Positions 15,380-25,035 of a DNA stretch of 64,000 nucleotides are shown here, piece after piece. The DNA lies in assembly GCA_018000455.1 (NCBI GenBank), contig JAGNJW010000010.1, positions 1-64,000 on the forward strand. Reading direction: 5' to 3'. This DNA comes from Acidobacteriota bacterium (lineage in GTDB: Bacteria; Acidobacteriota; Vicinamibacteria; Vicinamibacterales; UBA2999). A program made the position numbers and the translations under genes. How positions within the stretch are numbered: position 1 is the stretch's first letter; the number at the start of each line of letters is the position of its first letter. The notes under the pieces were generated by a model that was not told where the DNA came from, ran no database searches, and was given only the letters and a program-made list of their open reading frames with translations.

Positions 15380-17158
15380 CTAGTAATGAAGGCCGCTCCC
15401 GAACGGGAACCGCTCCGAAACGTGCACCGGCAGACGTCCTCGCGGCGCGATCTCGCCCTGCATGAGCCGGATGAAGGCGTCGACATAGGCCTGCTGGTTG
15501 CCGTAGAAGCCGCCCTCTCCGTAGCCGACAACAAACGCGCTCGGCGCGGCGAGGCCGTCCACCACATACGGATTCCCATACGACATCACCACGGTGGACT
15601 GTGGGCGTGCCTTCACGAGACGCTCCACCAGCAGGCGATCCGCGACGCCAAGGCTGCCGTTGTCGCGATACGTCGCGCGCTGGCTGAAGATCGACACGAC
15701 CACCGTGTCGGCCGCCGCGACCGACGAGACCGCCTGATCGCGAGCCGCCTGAGAGCTGTCTGGACGGATGAGCGCGCTGGCCCGCACGTCGAAGGCGGCG
15801 CGAAGCGCCGCATCCGCGGTGGCCGGCAAGGCGAGATTCGGGTCCCGTTGGATGGAGACGTGCGCCACGCGACCGGGACGGCCTGGCGCGATGGGCAAGA
15901 CCCCGTCGTTCACGAGCATGGTGAGCGACTCTGCGGCAATCCTGCTCACGAGCGCCCGGTGCGCCTCGGCACCGACGACGGCGTCAATTCGGGCAGTGTC
16001 GACCAGTCGCTGTCGATGGAGACCCAGGCGCGTCTTGGCGAGCAGCACCTTCCTGGCGGAGGCGTCGATCTGCGCCGCGGCAATCGCGCCACTCCGTACT
16101 GCGTCGGCCACGGCCCGAATCGTCTTGATGGGGTCGGCCGGCTTGAGCAGCATGTCGTGACCCGCCTGCAGCGCCATGACCCCGGCCTGCTCCGCGCCGA
16201 ACCGGTCGACGACTCGCGTGTACCAGAGATCGTCGGTGGTGAGGATGCCCGTGAAGCCGAGACGGTTCCGCAGCCACTCGGTGGCCAGTGTCCTGTCGAC
16301 GCTCGCCGGCAGCTCCGATCCGTTGGTGAGCGTCGGCACCACGATGTGCTCGCTCATGACGAAGGCCACGTTGGCCGCGATCGCATGGCGAAATGCCTGG
16401 AAGTCCTCGCGTTCGATCTGGGCCGCGGGCTTGCGGTTGATCAGGAACTCGGTGACCGGGATCTGGTCCACGTCTCCTCGGCCCGGGTAGTGCTTGGCGG
16501 TGGCCAGCATCCCGTGCTCCTGGTAGCCGCGGATGTAGGCCCCGGCCAGACGCCCGAGCAGGTCGAGATCGCGACCGAACGACCGCGTGCTGAGCACGGG
16601 ATTCTCGGGCCGCGTCTGAATGTCGACCGACGGCGAGTAGGTCACGTGGATGCCGATGGCCCGGCCCTCGATCGCACCAACACGGCCCACCTCGTAGGCC
16701 ATGGCGTCCGATCCGATGGCCGACAGCGCCATGTTGCCGGGCACTTCGGTGGCGCCGGCAAACTGCTGCCCGGGTCCACCTTCGAAATCGGAGGCCATCA
16801 GGATCGGCACCGTGGCAACACGCTGCAGGTCGTTCAGCAAGTGCGCCGTGTCGTGCGGCGTGCCGCCATACACGACGAAGGCTCCGATGCCGTGCTCGCG
16901 CGCCAGCGTGGTCCACTCGACGCGCGACGGATGGTCGGCGGCGAGGTATCCGCCCCCGATCGGCGCGACCACGAGCTGTGCCACCCGCTGCTCGAGCGAG
17001 AGTCGCGCGAGCGTCGAGTCCACCCACGCCTCGGCCTCCCGACGATCCGCCGACGCCCCGATCTGTGCTGAATCCACAGCGCCAACCGCCGACGTGGCGC
17101 CATCGAGCGACAGCGCGAGCGCCACGCCGAGCAGCGCCCCCGCCGAATGTGCCCTCAT
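15380..17158 (-). CDS. Exported glycoside hydrolase family 3, beta-N-acetylhexosaminidase-like
   Basis: The 592-residue protein has a signal peptide and a GH3 barrel: Asp124 in ASDFEGGPGQ, KHYPGRGDVD (222-231) and ILTTDDLW with the probable nucleophile Asp309. The second GH3 alpha/beta domain follows (about 400-592). The layout is that of NagZ-type N-acetylglucosaminidases with a C-terminal domain. The Asp-His dyad that normally follows KHFPGHG in NagZ is not visible (GDVDQIPVTE here), so the acid/base residue or substrate may differ. ATG overlaps the stop of the aspartylglucosaminidase gene (ATGA), indicating coupled translation and a shared pathway. Confidence 0.88.
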   Translation of the reverse strand: MRAHSAGALLGVALALSLDGATSAVGAVDSAQIGASADRREAEAWVDSTLARLSLEQRVAQLVVAPIGGGYLAADHPSRVEWTTLAREHGIGAFVVYGGTPHDTAHLLNDLQRVATVPILMASDFEGGPGQQFAGATEVPGNMALSAIGSDAMAYEVGRVGAIEGRAIGIHVTYSPSVDIQTRPENPVLSTRSFGRDLDLLGRLAGAYIRGYQEHGMLATAKHYPGRGDVDQIPVTEFLINRKPAAQIEREDFQAFRHAIAANVAFVMSEHIVVPTLTNGSELPASVDRTLATEWLRNRLGFTGILTTDDLWYTRVVDRFGAEQAGVMALQAGHDMLLKPADPIKTIRAVADAVRSGAIAAAQIDASARKVLLAKTRLGLHRQRLVDTARIDAVVGAEAHRALVSRIAAESLTMLVNDGVLPIAPGRPGRVAHVSIQRDPNLALPATADAALRAAFDVRASALIRPDSSQAARDQAVSSVAAADTVVVSIFSQRATYRDNGSLGVADRLLVERLVKARPQSTVVMSYGNPYVVDGLAAPSAFVVGYGEGGFYGNQQAYVDAFIRLMQGEIAPRGRLPVHVSERFPFGSGLHY

Positions 17159-18252
17159 CGCCACGGGATCGAATCCAGCTCCGCCTGGGTCATCGGCGGC
17201 AGCAGCGCCTCGCCGGGCTCCACGCGGTGTCCCTTGCTGTCGTGCACCGCGAAGCCCAGCCCCGTCGAGGTGCCGATGGATGTCGAGCTGGCGTCGCCTA
17301 CGGCCTGCCCACGCAGCGAGCAGCAGCCGTAGTCGCCGGCCTTGTTCAGCGCCACGAGCTTCAGGTTGAAGAGCGGCTTGCCGTTGTGGCGCTGCCTCAC
17401 GCGCTCGCACACGAAGCGACAGGCCTGCTGCGGCGTCATGCCGTCGCGCATCTTCTCCACCACGAGGAAGCTGCCGGAGTTGCGGACGCACTCCTCGCCG
17501 TGCCCAGTGGCGCCCGCTGCGCCCACTTCGTTGTCCACGTAAAGGCCGGCGCCGATGATCGGCGAGTCGCCCACGCGGCCCACGATCTTGAAGTGGTGGC
17601 CGACGGTGCTCGTGACGCCAGCGATGTTGCCGTGGCTGTCGAGCGTCAGGACGTTGATGGTGCCGCCACCTTCAGGCTTCGAGCGGTCGCGAGGCGGCAG
17701 ATAGTAGTCGCGGTTGCTGAGGGTTTCCTTCCAGGCAAGCCAGTGTGTTCTGGCTTCGTCGGTCAGGAGGTCTTCTTCCTTGAACCCGTGCATCTTGGCA
17801 AACGTCAGCGCGCCCCTGCCGACGAGCATCCAGTGATCGGTACGCTCCATGACGAGCCGGGCTACCGAACACGGCGTCTTGATGTTCTCGAGCGCCGCGA
17901 CGGCGCCGATGTTGTGATCGAGGCCGTTCATGACCGCGGCATCGAGCTGAAGAAATCCCATCTCATTCGGGTCGCCACCGTAACCCACCGTCGGGTCACG
18001 CGGGTCGAGCTCCGAGACGTTGGTCCCTTTCTCGGCTGCGTCCAGCGCGGAACCGCCAGCCTGCATGATGTCCCAGGCCGCGGTCGTCACGCCCTCGCGC
18101 ACGAACGGATTCGTCTTGCTCGTGACCACAAGCGGCCGCCGCACGTGCGCTGCGGCCTGCGCGCCGAGGCGCTCCTCCATCCACGCCACGCCGGCGCCAA
18201 CACTCGCCAGGCCCCCAAGGAACGTCCGTCGCGTAAACGCCGTGAGTGACAT
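17155..18252 (-). CDS. N4-(beta-N-acetylglucosaminyl)-L-asparaginase, Tat-exported Ntn hydrolase
   Basis: The 365-residue protein opens with a twin-arginine signal (FTRRTFLGGLA). It belongs to the aspartylglucosaminidase family, which cleaves the bond between GlcNAc and asparagine in glycoasparagines after autoproteolysis. The new N-terminal nucleophile should be Thr198 in EGGGTINVL. SALDAAEKG near 70, ELDPRDPTVGYGG at 81-93, GDSPIIGAGLYVDNE and GHGEECVRNSG are further family signatures. The start at 18252 has GGAGGGGG immediately upstream, better than the alternative at 18279. It follows a sugar kinase gene and overlaps GH3, suggesting that this protein and GH3 act on one exported glycoconjugate. 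Confidence 0.93.
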   Translation of the reverse strand: MSLTAFTRRTFLGGLASVGAGVAWMEERLGAQAAAHVRRPLVVTSKTNPFVREGVTTAAWDIMQAGGSALDAAEKGTNVSELDPRDPTVGYGGDPNEMGFLQLDAAVMNGLDHNIGAVAALENIKTPCSVARLVMERTDHWMLVGRGALTFAKMHGFKEEDLLTDEARTHWLAWKETLSNRDYYLPPRDRSKPEGGGTINVLTLDSHGNIAGVTSTVGHHFKIVGRVGDSPIIGAGLYVDNEVGAAGATGHGEECVRNSGSFLVVEKMRDGMTPQQACRFVCERVRQRHNGKPLFNLKLVALNKAGDYGCCSLRGQAVGDASSTSIGTSTGLGFAVHDSKGHRVEPGEALLPPMTQAELDSIPWR

Positions 18253-18307
18253 GCCCCCTCCAATCGATACCAGTCGCATAGCGGGTGAACCCGCGCCTCG
18301 ACGACTC

Positions 18308-19960
18308 TCAGGCCATGAGCTGTGCGTAGGCCACCTGGTCGTCGTGCATCCTTAGAAACACCTGGTACTTGTGGTCGTGATACCGCGCCACGGCGCCGCC
18401 GGCCGGCGCCACGACCTGCCCGGCCCCCGACATGGTTCGCATCGCCGACACCAGACTCGGGCTGTCGCAGGCCGCAACGGCCGCCAGCATAGCCGATCCC
18501 AGCAGCACTGCTTCCGGCTCGCGAGGCAGCACCACCTGGCACCCCGTCGCGTCGGCATGCTCGCGCACGAACACCGCGTTCTTCATGTCGCCACCGCAGG
18601 CGACTAGCGACTCGATGGCGTATCCGCTGGCGTTCAGGGCCTCGAGGATGTGACGCGTGCCGTAGGCAATAGCCTGAATCGTCGCCAGGTAGACGAGGGC
18701 GAGGCTGTCGAGCGAGTCGCTCAGCGTGAGTCCCGACACCATGCCGCGGAGCCTCGGATTCGCGCGCGGACTGCGGTTGCCGTGGAAGTCGGGCATCACG
18801 TGCAGGTCAGCCGTGAGCAACGCTGGCGGCCGATCGCCGGCAAGGACCGCCAGCCGGTCGTTCAAGAGTTGAAACGCCGTCGTTTTGCGCCGGGCCGCCT
18901 CGTCTTTCAACTCGGCGCCTCGTGCGTGCGTGAAGACGACGTGTTCGACGAGTGCGCCCGTGGCCGACTGGCCGCCTTCGGTCAACCAGAACCCGGGGAC
19001 CATCGCCGAGTAATAGGGCCCCCACACGCCGGGAATGAACCGCGGCTCGCGTGACACGGCCATGTGGCAGCTCGACGTGCCGCCGATGAGGGCCAGGCGC
19101 GTGTCGAACGACGCCTCGTCCGGCGCGCCGCCGACCGGCGTACCGAGCAGCCCGAGCCCGCCCGCGTGCGCGTCGATGATGGAGGTGGCCACCGGAATGC
19201 CGGGCACGAGTCCCAGTTCGGCGGCCGCGCAAGCCGTCAGGGTGCCCGCGCGCTCGCCCACCGGGCCAACGCTCGATCCGATGCGCGCGAATCCATCGGC
19301 GGCCAGCTCCGCCAGCCCCACCTGGCTCAGGAACTCGCTCGACCAGCCGCCGGACGCGCCGTCCTGCGATCGCTCGTGCCCGAGATACGTCCACTTGCAC
19401 ACCGTCGTGCACAGGGAGCGGGCGTCCACACCCGTGGCGCGGTAGCTGAGAAAGTCCGGCAGGTCGAGAAATCGGGCGGCCCGACCCCACGTGCCGGGGT
19501 GATGATCCTTGAGCCACCTGAGCTTCGGCAACTGCATCTCGGGCGACATCGTGCCGCCTACGTACTGCAGCACTTGGTGCCCGGTGGCGGTCATGCGCTC
19601 GGCCTCGGCCACGGCGCGGTGGTCCATCCAGACGATCACGTTCTGTGCCGGCGCGCCCCCGGGACTGACGGCCAGCGGCGCGTCACCCTCACCGAGCACG
19701 ACGAGCGAGCAGGTGGCGTCGAACCCGATGCCCGCGATGTGGCTGGCGTCGAGTGCCGCCTGTGCCAGGGCCCGGCGGACGGCCACGCCACACGCCCGCC
19801 AGATATCGTCGGACGACTGCTCCACGAAGTCGTCTGCGGGGCGCCACATCTGAATGGGCTCAGCCCCCATGCCGTGCCTGACGCCTGCCCCATCGAAGAG
19901 GCCGGCGCGCACGCTGCCGGTGCCGACGTCGATGCCCAGATAGAAGCGCTCGGACATCAC
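18308..19960 (-). CDS. FGGY-family carbohydrate kinase, ribulokinase-like
   Basis: The 550-residue cytoplasmic kinase has FGGY_N beginning LGIDVGTGSVRAGLFD, IVWMDHRA in the substrate region, MSPEMQLPKLRWLKDHHP, then FGGY_C with TEGGQSATGALVEH, DFHGNRSPRA and LVACGGDMKN. These motifs are closest to the YDR109c/D-ribulokinase-like subgroup. Gene order (isomerase directly upstream, four bases apart) implies that it phosphorylates the ketose made by that isomerase. The exact sugar cannot be read from sequence. Confidence 0.9.
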   Translation of the reverse strand: MMSERFYLGIDVGTGSVRAGLFDGAGVRHGMGAEPIQMWRPADDFVEQSSDDIWRACGVAVRRALAQAALDASHIAGIGFDATCSLVVLGEGDAPLAVSPGGAPAQNVIVWMDHRAVAEAERMTATGHQVLQYVGGTMSPEMQLPKLRWLKDHHPGTWGRAARFLDLPDFLSYRATGVDARSLCTTVCKWTYLGHERSQDGASGGWSSEFLSQVGLAELAADGFARIGSSVGPVGERAGTLTACAAAELGLVPGIPVATSIIDAHAGGLGLLGTPVGGAPDEASFDTRLALIGGTSSCHMAVSREPRFIPGVWGPYYSAMVPGFWLTEGGQSATGALVEHVVFTHARGAELKDEAARRKTTAFQLLNDRLAVLAGDRPPALLTADLHVMPDFHGNRSPRANPRLRGMVSGLTLSDSLDSLALVYLATIQAIAYGTRHILEALNASGYAIESLVACGGDMKNAVFVREHADATGCQVVLPREPEAVLLGSAMLAAVAACDSPSLVSAMRTMSGAGQVVAPAGGAVARYHDHKYQVFLRMHDDQVAYAQLMA

Positions 19961-19963
19961 CGG

Positions 19964-21484
19964 TTACGCCGTCCGTCCCAGGATGCGCACCTTGAAGCCG
20001 AGTGCACTCGAAAGCGCCACCATCTCCTCGAAGATGTCGCCGTAGCCGACGGCGATGTGGTTCGACAGATAGTGCGCCATCAGCGTCTCGCACGACAGGC
20101 CCAGGTCGGCCGCCATGAACGGCCATTGTCGCGTGGTGCCTTCCCACCAGACGTCTCGCTTGTCAGGTGGCAGGCGCAGCACCTCGCCGCGTCCGATGTC
20201 CATCCACAGTACGTCGTCCTTGATGTAGCACCGCGACCACGTGATGGCGCCCGGCAGGCTTTCGCCCGCGAAGGTGCCGCCGGGCACCGGGAAGTAACCG
20301 CGCGGCTGACGGAAGCTATGGACGCCGGAGAGCGACTCTGGATCGTGGTTGAACGCATACGCCCCGCACGAGCCCGAGTTGAGCAGCACCCACACGAACC
20401 GGCCGTCGTGCTCCCCGCCCCAGCGCACGTCGTGGAACATCACGGCCTGATGCAGCCCCTTGGCCTTCAGCAGCCGCTTCATCATCTCCATCGGCACGGC
20501 GTTGCCCTGGTCGGCCTCGGTGCTGCAGACGATGGTGTCGCCCGACGACTCCGGACGGCAGGTCGAGTTCATCAGGCCTTCCCCGAAGTCTGACGGCGGC
20601 CGCAGCCGGAGCAACCCGAGCTGATACTGCCAGCCTACGCAGTCGGTCTTGTACTCGTCTGCCAGATCCAGGACGCACAGGTAGTCGCGCAGCTGCTCGC
20701 GCGTGGCCTGCTCGGTGAAGTCCTCGACGCCAGCTTCGCCCCAATGGAACGTGACGCCGCGAGCCTTCACGAAGGCCAGTGCCGCGTCGATGCGACGCTC
20801 GTCGATGCTCTTCCCGCGGTCGATGATCCACGCCTGGTCGACCTTGTGCTCGCCGAACCCATGCCTGTGCAGCAGCCGCGGGCCGAAGTAGCCGTTGATC
20901 ATGCCCATCGACGTATCGCCAAGCATCAGGATCAGGGCCCGTCGGTCGCGCAGCTCGCGGGCCACCGCGTGCGCGCGCCCCTCAGCCGCGGCGGTCACCT
21001 GCGCCGTGTAGGACAGCTGGCTCTCGTCGTAACTGATGCTTCCGGTGGAACACCACGCATCGAGACGCGCCATGAAGGCGTCGTCGGCCGTCCAGTCGTC
21101 AGCCGCGGTCCAGATTCGGGAGAAGCGCCGCCCCAACGACTCGAGACACGCGCCGGTGTTGAGCAGGCCCACGAGCCCCGGCCACTGACCCGAGAAGTTG
21201 CTGGCGAGCAATAGCGGGTTGTCCTTCCCCACCACGCCCTCGGTCGTATGCGGACCGTAGAACCAGTGCACGCACATACCGATGAGCGGATCGCTCACCC
21301 GGCCGAGCTTCTCGATCGACTGGTGCGGCTTGGTGATGAAACCTTCGATGCGGTACGGCTCGCGACCCAGCCTCCGGAGAGCTGTCTCCATCTGGTAGGT
21401 TGCCGCGGCCACACTGGGCAGCGCCAGCTCGTTGGGCACGTCCCGACCGTCTCCCGGCCAGAACAAGGCCACGCGCTTGCTCAT
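19964..21484 (-). CDS. L-fucose/L-arabinose isomerase-family protein
   Basis: The 506-residue protein has the fucose/arabinose isomerase fold: GMCVHWFYGPHTTEGV, LLLASNFSGQWPGLVGLLN, GDTSMGMINGYFGP, then the C-terminal region with STEADQGNAVPMEMM and LNSGSCGAYAF. Such enzymes interconvert aldoses and ketoses using Mn2+. The first four bases overlap the end of the lipoprotein gene (ATGA), and the kinase follows at once, so this is an isomerase-kinase pair for an imported sugar. Fucose is attractive given the neighbouring glycoasparagine enzyme, but this is inference. Confidence 0.87.
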   Translation of the reverse strand: MSKRVALFWPGDGRDVPNELALPSVAAATYQMETALRRLGREPYRIEGFITKPHQSIEKLGRVSDPLIGMCVHWFYGPHTTEGVVGKDNPLLLASNFSGQWPGLVGLLNTGACLESLGRRFSRIWTAADDWTADDAFMARLDAWCSTGSISYDESQLSYTAQVTAAAEGRAHAVARELRDRRALILMLGDTSMGMINGYFGPRLLHRHGFGEHKVDQAWIIDRGKSIDERRIDAALAFVKARGVTFHWGEAGVEDFTEQATREQLRDYLCVLDLADEYKTDCVGWQYQLGLLRLRPPSDFGEGLMNSTCRPESSGDTIVCSTEADQGNAVPMEMMKRLLKAKGLHQAVMFHDVRWGGEHDGRFVWVLLNSGSCGAYAFNHDPESLSGVHSFRQPRGYFPVPGGTFAGESLPGAITWSRCYIKDDVLWMDIGRGEVLRLPPDKRDVWWEGTTRQWPFMAADLGLSCETLMAHYLSNHIAVGYGDIFEEMVALSSALGFKVRILGRTA

Positions 21485-22461
21485 CGCTGGACCTCCGCGC
21501 CGCCGTCGCCGATCGCCTGACCGCCCTGGTCGACGTTGTCGCGGGTGAAGAGGCGCGTGCCGAGAACCGAGCGCTTGGGCACGGCCTCACCTCGCAGGAT
21601 GGCCAGTGCCATGTCGATCGCCTCGGCGCCTCCAGTGGGGTAGAGAAACGAGGCATCGAGGATGCCTTGCCGGACATACTGCTGTCCCTCATGCGGCAGC
21701 GCGTCGATGCCGACAAACACCATCTTCTGCTCGCGGCCGGCCGCGCGCGCTGCCAGCCACGCCCCGTGCGCGCCTGGATCGTTGTGGGCGTAGACGGCGT
21801 CGACGACGGCGTTGGTGGCCAGAGCCGACTCCATCTCACGGCGCGCGTTCGGCTCGAGCCACTGCATCTCGCCGCTGAACACGACCTGCAGCCCGGGATG
21901 ACTGGCGCTGGCGAGACCGTCGAGGAACCCCTGATTGCGATCGCGCCCAGGGGTCGACGTCATCAGGCCCTTCAGCTCCACGATCCGGCCCGAGCCGCCC
22001 AGTCGTTCACGCAGCCATCGGCCCGCCTCGCGGCCAATGCGCACGTTGTCGGCGCCGATGAATGCGGTGTACTCGTTGCCCTGCACCTCGCGGTCGAGCA
22101 CCACGACGGGAATGCCGGCCTGCATTGCCTCCGCCACCGGACGTGTCAGCGGAGCGGCCTCGTTGGGACTGATGACGATGAGGTCCACACCCTGCTCGAT
22201 CAGCTCCTCGACCTGCGCGCGCTGCACGAGCGAGTCATTCTGAGCGTCCTTGAACATCACCCGCACGTTGCCACGCGCGGCAGCCGCCGCACGCACATCG
22301 GCATCCATCTGCACCCGCCACGGCTCGCCCAGATTGGACTGGCTCATGCCGATGAGCCACGGATCAGCTGGCGTACCGGCGCGTCTGGCCGGCGCCGCCG
22401 GCTGGCACGCGGCGCAGGCGAGGGCGAGCGCAACAAGAGAGACGAGGCGTCGGCGGTGCAT
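21481..22461 (-). CDS. Sugar ABC transporter substrate-binding lipoprotein
   Basis: The 326-residue protein is a periplasmic-binding-protein type 1 (RbsB-like) receptor with a lipoprotein signal (LVALALAC, lipidated Cys16). Landmarks are IGMSQSNLGEPWRVQMDADV, VEELIEQGVDLIVISPNEA, GIPVVVLDREVQ, AFIGADNVRIGREAGRWL and a closing segment with AVPKRSVLGTRLFTRDNVDQ. It precedes the isomerase and follows the permease by 12 bases. Confidence 0.93.
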   Translation of the reverse strand: MHRRRLVSLVALALACAACQPAAPARRAGTPADPWLIGMSQSNLGEPWRVQMDADVRAAAAARGNVRVMFKDAQNDSLVQRAQVEELIEQGVDLIVISPNEAAPLTRPVAEAMQAGIPVVVLDREVQGNEYTAFIGADNVRIGREAGRWLRERLGGSGRIVELKGLMTSTPGRDRNQGFLDGLASASHPGLQVVFSGEMQWLEPNARREMESALATNAVVDAVYAHNDPGAHGAWLAARAAGREQKMVFVGIDALPHEGQQYVRQGILDASFLYPTGGAEAIDMALAILRGEAVPKRSVLGTRLFTRDNVDQGGQAIGDGGAEVQR

Positions 22462-22473
22462 GCGTCAGATCTC

Positions 22474-23466
22474 CTAGCGACGGCGTTGGAACAGCACGGC
22501 GCCGATGATAATCCCGCCCGTCAGCATCAGGCGAGTGGCTTCCGGCGCGGCATTGAGCGACAGGATCTTCTGCAGGTATCCAATCGTGAGCACGCCGACG
22601 AGCGTCAGCACGATACCCCCTCTCCCTCCCGAGAGCGCCGTGCCGCCGATCACGACCATGGCGATCGCGTCCAGCTCGTAGGCCATGCCGGTCTCCGGAT
22701 CGCCCTGCGTTTCCTGCGCCGCCTGGCAGATGCCGGCGACGGCGGCAAAGAGGCCCGACAACCCGTACGCCGTCAGCAGTGTGCGCGGCACGGGCACGCC
22801 CGAGAGTCGCGCCGCCTCCTCGTTGCCGCCCACGGCGTAGATATGGCGGCCGAGTCTGAAGCGATGGAGCACGAGCCAGGTGACCAGGACGCACACCAGA
22901 AAAATGATCGTCACCGCCGAGATGTTGCCGCCAAGTACGCGGCGGTCGATGAGCGCGAAGATCGGCGGCAGGTCTACGACGGTAGAGCTGCCGTCGGCCG
23001 CGAGCGCGAAGTTGGTGATCTTCTGGCCGCCGGAGACCATCTTGGCGAGGCCCCTGGCAAACACCATCATCGCCAGCGTGACGATGAACGGCTGCACGCG
23101 CAGGTAGGCGACGAGCGCGCCCGACACGCAGCCCAATGCCGTGCCGCTGGCCGCCACGGTGACGATGGCCGCGGTGGCCGACCAGCCCAGCGGCAACGTG
23201 AGCCACGCAAACAGCACGGCCGATAGTGCCAGCACGCTGCTCACCGACAGGTCGATCCCGGCCGTGATGACCACGACCGTCATGCCGCACGCGAGGATGC
23301 CGTAGACGGAGGTCTGCCGCAGCATGTCGCGGTGGATGCTCCACTTGAAGAAGGCGCCGTCGGCGTTGAAGATCGCGCCGATCGCGACCACCATCATGAG
23401 GGCCATGAGCGCGCGGGCCACCGGCGTGGTCCAGAACGGGCGCGCGTGCTCCTGAGCAGCCGTCAT
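22474..23466 (-). CDS. Sugar ABC transporter permease, RbsC-like
   Basis: The 330-residue inner-membrane protein has eight to ten hydrophobic helices and the RbsC-family signatures YGILACGMTVVVITAGIDLS near residue 55, RHIYAVGGNEEAARLSGV in the cytoplasmic coupling loop and MAYELDAIAMVVIGGTALSGG. It begins three bases after the ATPase stop and is full length. It pairs with the two-domain ATPase upstream to form the sugar importer. Confidence 0.93.
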   Translation of the reverse strand: MTAAQEHARPFWTTPVARALMALMMVVAIGAIFNADGAFFKWSIHRDMLRQTSVYGILACGMTVVVITAGIDLSVSSVLALSAVLFAWLTLPLGWSATAAIVTVAASGTALGCVSGALVAYLRVQPFIVTLAMMVFARGLAKMVSGGQKITNFALAADGSSTVVDLPPIFALIDRRVLGGNISAVTIIFLVCVLVTWLVLHRFRLGRHIYAVGGNEEAARLSGVPVPRTLLTAYGLSGLFAAVAGICQAAQETQGDPETGMAYELDAIAMVVIGGTALSGGRGGIVLTLVGVLTIGYLQKILSLNAAPEATRLMLTGGIIIGAVLFQRRR

Positions 23467-23469
23467 GAG

Positions 23470-25035
23470 TCAGGCCGTCCGGGCGGACCGGCCGCCCATG
23501 GCGGCCGCGAGGACATCGTCGCGGCTGGCCGTCTCGGGTGTGACCTCGGCGGCGATCCGTCCGCGGTGCAGGACGAGAATGCGGTCACACAGCGCAAACA
23601 GCTCCTCGAGATCTGTGGTGACAAGGATCGTGGCGATGCCCTGTGCGGCGCAGGTTCGTATCAACGTGTAGATGTCGACCTTGGCGCCGACATCGATGCC
23701 CCGCGAGGGCTCGTCGAGCAGCAGCACCCGCGGCTCGGCCAGCAGGCACCGACCGAAATAGGTCTTCTGCTGGTTGCCGCCAGAAAGCGTTCCCACGGCG
23801 GCATCCGGCGATGCCGCCTGGAGCCTGAGCCGGCGCATCAGGCCGCCGACCGCCCCGGCTTCCTGCGCGCGCCGCATCCACCCGAGCCGTGGCGAGAACC
23901 GCGGCAGGCTGGCCAGACCGACGCTGTGGGTCACGCTGAGATCAGGAGCGAGCCCCTGCGCCTTACGATCGCCAGCCAGAAGGACCAGGCCCTTGGCAAT
24001 CGACGTCCGTGGATCTCTGGCGTCCAGCGATTCGCCCGCGAGGCACACGTCGCCACTCGTCGTTCCCTCGGCCACGCCGAACAGGCCGTGGAGCACCTGG
24101 GTGGCGCCGGAACCCCGCAGACCAGCCAGGCCGAGGATCTCGCCGCGTCGCAGGTCGAACGACACGTCGGCAACCGGCGCGCGGCCCGGCACCGTGTGAG
24201 CCACGCGCAATTGGCGCACCTCGAGCACCGTTGGTCCAGCAGGCGCGACCCGCCCGGCGGCAGCCGCCGCAAGATCGCGTCCCACCATCCACTCGACAAG
24301 GGTGGCCGGCGGCAACTCTTCGCGGTGCGCGGTACCGACGACGCGTCCATCCCTGAGCACCGTGATCCGGTCGGCGATCCTGTAGATCTCGTCCATCTTG
24401 TGGGTGATGTACATCACCCCGCAGCCGCGTCGTCGCAGCCCGTCGATGCGCTCGAACAGCACCTCGACTTCCGGTTCGTGCATCGCGCTCGTGGGCTCGT
24501 CGAAGACGACGAGCGTGGCGTCGCGCGCCAGCGCGCGCGCCACTTCCAGAAACTGCTGGTCCGCCAGCGACAGCTCCCCGACCACCTGGTGCGGAGAACA
24601 CTCGAGGCCAGCATCCGCGAGAATCCTGGCCGCTGACTCGGTCTGCGCGCGGTAGTTGACCCGCCCAAGGCGGTCGGTCAGTTCGCGTCCGAGAAACAGG
24701 TTGTCGGCCACCGACATGGTGGGCACGAGCGACAGTTCCTGATGAATGGTCGCGATGCCGGCCTGCACGGCGTCGCGAGGGTGGTTGAACCGTCGCAGGT
24801 CGCCGCGGAGAACGAGATCGCCGGTGTAGTCCAGATATACGCCCGCCAGGATCTTGATAAGCGTGCTCTTGCCGGCGCCGTTCTCCCCCGCCAGCACGTG
24901 TACTTCGCCGCGCCTGACGTCGACGTCCACACTGCTGAGCACCGTGACCGGGCCAAACGACTTGCTGATTCCGCGCAGGTGGACGACGACGTCGTTGGTG
25001 ACGGGGCGTGGGTTCAGTTCAGGCGCGGACATCAT
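23470..25035 (-). CDS. Sugar ABC transporter ATPase, RbsA/MglA-type double NBD
   Basis: The 521-residue protein has two nucleotide-binding domains. The first has Walker A GENGAGKST, signature LSLADQQFLEVARAL and Walker B LVVFDEPTS. The second has the degenerate Walker A GLRGSGATQ normal for this family, signature LSGGNQQK and Walker B VLLLDEPSRGIDVG. It energises the sugar importer. The start is placed at the tandem ATG at 25035/25032. Sequence upstream in the same frame belongs to a separate DUF433 relic and should not be counted as part of this protein. It is the first gene of the cluster running to 13741. Confidence 0.93.
   Translation of the reverse strand: MMSAPELNPRPVTNDVVVHLRGISKSFGPVTVLSSVDVDVRRGEVHVLAGENGAGKSTLIKILAGVYLDYTGDLVLRGDLRRFNHPRDAVQAGIATIHQELSLVPTMSVADNLFLGRELTDRLGRVNYRAQTESAARILADAGLECSPHQVVGELSLADQQFLEVARALARDATLVVFDEPTSAMHEPEVEVLFERIDGLRRRGCGVMYITHKMDEIYRIADRITVLRDGRVVGTAHREELPPATLVEWMVGRDLAAAAAGRVAPAGPTVLEVRQLRVAHTVPGRAPVADVSFDLRRGEILGLAGLRGSGATQVLHGLFGVAEGTTSGDVCLAGESLDARDPRTSIAKGLVLLAGDRKAQGLAPDLSVTHSVGLASLPRFSPRLGWMRRAQEAGAVGGLMRRLRLQAASPDAAVGTLSGGNQQKTYFGRCLLAEPRVLLLDEPSRGIDVGAKVDIYTLIRTCAAQGIATILVTTDLEELFALCDRILVLHRGRIAAEVTPETASRDDVLAAAMGGRSARTA

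Noticed and set aside
15308..17071. Long plus-strand open frame opposite the GH3 gene
   Set aside because: It is the antisense of a well-conserved glycoside hydrolase; its translation is Arg/His-rich with no domain. Long antisense frames are expected at this G+C content.
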